NCBI GenBank assembly: GCA_023424395.1
Contig: JAFADY010000056.1
Span: 1-64,000 of the forward strand
Direction: 5' to 3'
DNA: 64,000 nt
Source: Bacteroidota bacterium
Lineage (GTDB): Bacteria; Bacteroidota; Bacteroidia; Bacteroidales; Dysgonomonadaceae
In this document: positions 63,088 to 64,000 of the stretch, piece by piece
Numbering within the stretch: the first letter of the stretch is position 1
Layout: each line of letters begins with the position of its first letter
Translations under genes and position numbers: made by a program
Notes under the pieces: generated by a model
What the model was told of the DNA's origin: nothing
The model's input: only the letters and a program-made list of their open reading frames with translations
Databases searched by the model: none

Positions 63088-64000
63088 ATGGGACCCTCAA
63101 TTTACAAAATATTTACCGACCTACAGCGCAAAGAAAACATTCAAAATGATAGTTTTTTTGTCGCTTCACTGCCTTTCAACCATAATCACAAAATGGGTGT
63201 TTCGGCTGAGGGGTTTCCTATGTTTTTTGTAAAAAGCAAAAACATCGCAAATATTTACGATGTAAATTTAGAGTTCATCTCGGTACTCTTTACACGAACC
63301 TGCAATCTTACAGAAGAAAACAAACCAATTCAACAAGACATATATACCATCATCCAACTAAAAACCGACAATATCGATTTTCAACAATACTTCCTCGAAG
63401 TAGTTTGCATATTATTGGAGCAACTTCCCGATGTACCAACGCACAAAGAACTGAAAACAGAAATAAACAAACTCATAGAACTTTTCAGCCGCTTCACACG
63501 CCCGCCCCGTAAAACAATTCAAGGACTATGGGCAGAATTATTCATTATCGAACAAGCAAAATATCCCGAATATTTAATTCAAGCTTGGCACGCATCGCCC
63601 GAAGACAAATTCGACTTCAACGATGGACGAGATAAAATCGAAGTAAAAAGCACTTCCCAGTCTCGCCGCATTCACAACTTTGCATTGGAACAATTAAATC
63701 CAAACACAACATCAAATTTACTGATAGCATCACTGTTTGTTGTGCAAACAGGACGTGGCAAAAATATTTTTGATTTACAAAAGTCCATTTACAGCAGAGT
63801 TCAAAACCCCAAACTCCAATTCAAACTAAACGATATTTTGTCGCAAACCATAGGAAAAGACTTTGATAAAACCTTCGATGTCTATTTTGATTATTCTCAA
63901 GCAATAGACACACTCCAATTTTACGACTTCAAAGATATCCCGACCATAAAAAAAGAAGACGTACAAGCAGAAATATCAAACGTGCGTTTCGATTGCGACC
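63088..64000 (+). CDS. DUF4420 PD-(D/E)XK nuclease-like protein, cut by the window end
   Basis: The ATG at 63088-63090 lies two bases after the Z1 stop, and the frame MGPSIYKIFTDLQRKENI runs open through 304 codons to the right edge. The nuclease signature is visible: helix Glu in GLWAELFIIEQ (about residue 149), Asp in KFDFNDGRD (about 175-180) and the ExK core KIEVKSTSQS (about 184-188). This is the DUF4420 branch of the PD-(D/E)XK superfamily, the presumed cutting subunit of the system. The C-terminus and any following gene lie outside. Confidence 0.85.
   Translation, partial: MGPSIYKIFTDLQRKENIQNDSFFVASLPFNHNHKMGVSAEGFPMFFVKSKNIANIYDVNLEFISVLFTRTCNLTEENKPIQQDIYTIIQLKTDNIDFQQYFLEVVCILLEQLPDVPTHKELKTEINKLIELFSRFTRPPRKTIQGLWAELFIIEQAKYPEYLIQAWHASPEDKFDFNDGRDKIEVKSTSQSRRIHNFALEQLNPNTTSNLLIASLFVVQTGRGKNIFDLQKSIYSRVQNPKLQFKLNDILSQTIGKDFDKTFDVYFDYSQAIDTLQFYDFKDIPTIKKEDVQAEISNVRFDCD

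Overview
The window is a stretch of a Bacteroidales (phylum Bacteroidota) chromosome. The evidence is: promoter boxes of the Bacteroidetes type (TAnnTTTG near -7 with TTG or TTTG about 20 bases upstream), almost no Shine-Dalgarno sequences, type IX secretion proteins (PorE-like and a DUF4835/PorD-like protein), an RND pump fused to its outer-membrane factor, DUF4301, an HU-like protein of the Bacteroidetes type, and an IS982-family element. Genus cannot be fixed from sequence alone; a Dysgonomonadaceae/Porphyromonadaceae-like organism is my best guess.

Layout. 1-367 is a leader region with a strong leftward promoter. 368-7924 holds an MsbA-like exporter, then a leftward run nadC - dCMP deaminase - S41 protease - CapD-like dehydratase, and rlmH. 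8169-11121 is a small accessory patch: a twice-frameshifted HU gene, an alpha/beta hydrolase, an antitoxin whose ParE/RelE toxin has a nonsense codon, and a small membrane protein. 11118-15974 is a DevABC-TolC type export operon with a divergent MarR regulator. 15987-28456 is core: alkylation repair, peptidase E, nhaA, tatC/tatA, a nuclease, a beta-helix lipoprotein, a PepD peptidase, OmpH, a glycosyltransferase, marC and eno. 28508-30890 holds a broken and a complete copy of one IS982-type element around an orphan gene. 30962-39272 holds an esterase, RidA, rlmB, recN, PorD-like, cbpM/cbpA and PorE. 39346-40961 is a broken conserved gene. 41043-46754 is a metal-type RND efflux pair separated by a 15-copy 7-base tandem repeat. 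46935-51137 holds DUF2141, DUF4301 and dnaK.

From about 51.2 kb to the right edge the sequence is an AT-rich mobile element just after the dnaK terminator: a zinc-ribbon/double-HTH protein, a tyrosine recombinase, an unknown protein, two excisionase-like HTH proteins, and a two-gene primase/helicase-like replication module. It carries a restriction-modification-like operon: a 5-methylcytosine methyltransferase, a GHKL (paraMORC/HSP90-like) ATPase, a Z1-domain SF2-like ATPase, and a DUF4420 PD-(D/E)XK nuclease cut off by the window end. Gene overlaps and 2-3 base gaps argue that the four act together. This cargo is the most interesting system here. The family was predicted from gene neighbourhoods (prokaryotic MORC/paraMORC restriction systems), but as far as I know its mechanism is little characterised.

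Two themes recur in the rest of the window. The first is gene decay: the HU gene, the toxin and the DUF3843-like gene carry single-base lesions that are either real or sequencing errors. The second is short repeats invading gene ends: GC-rich palindromes encode terminal tails of the dCMP deaminase, NadC and RecN, and a 7-base repeat recurs between genes. No CRISPR array, tRNA or rRNA gene was seen.
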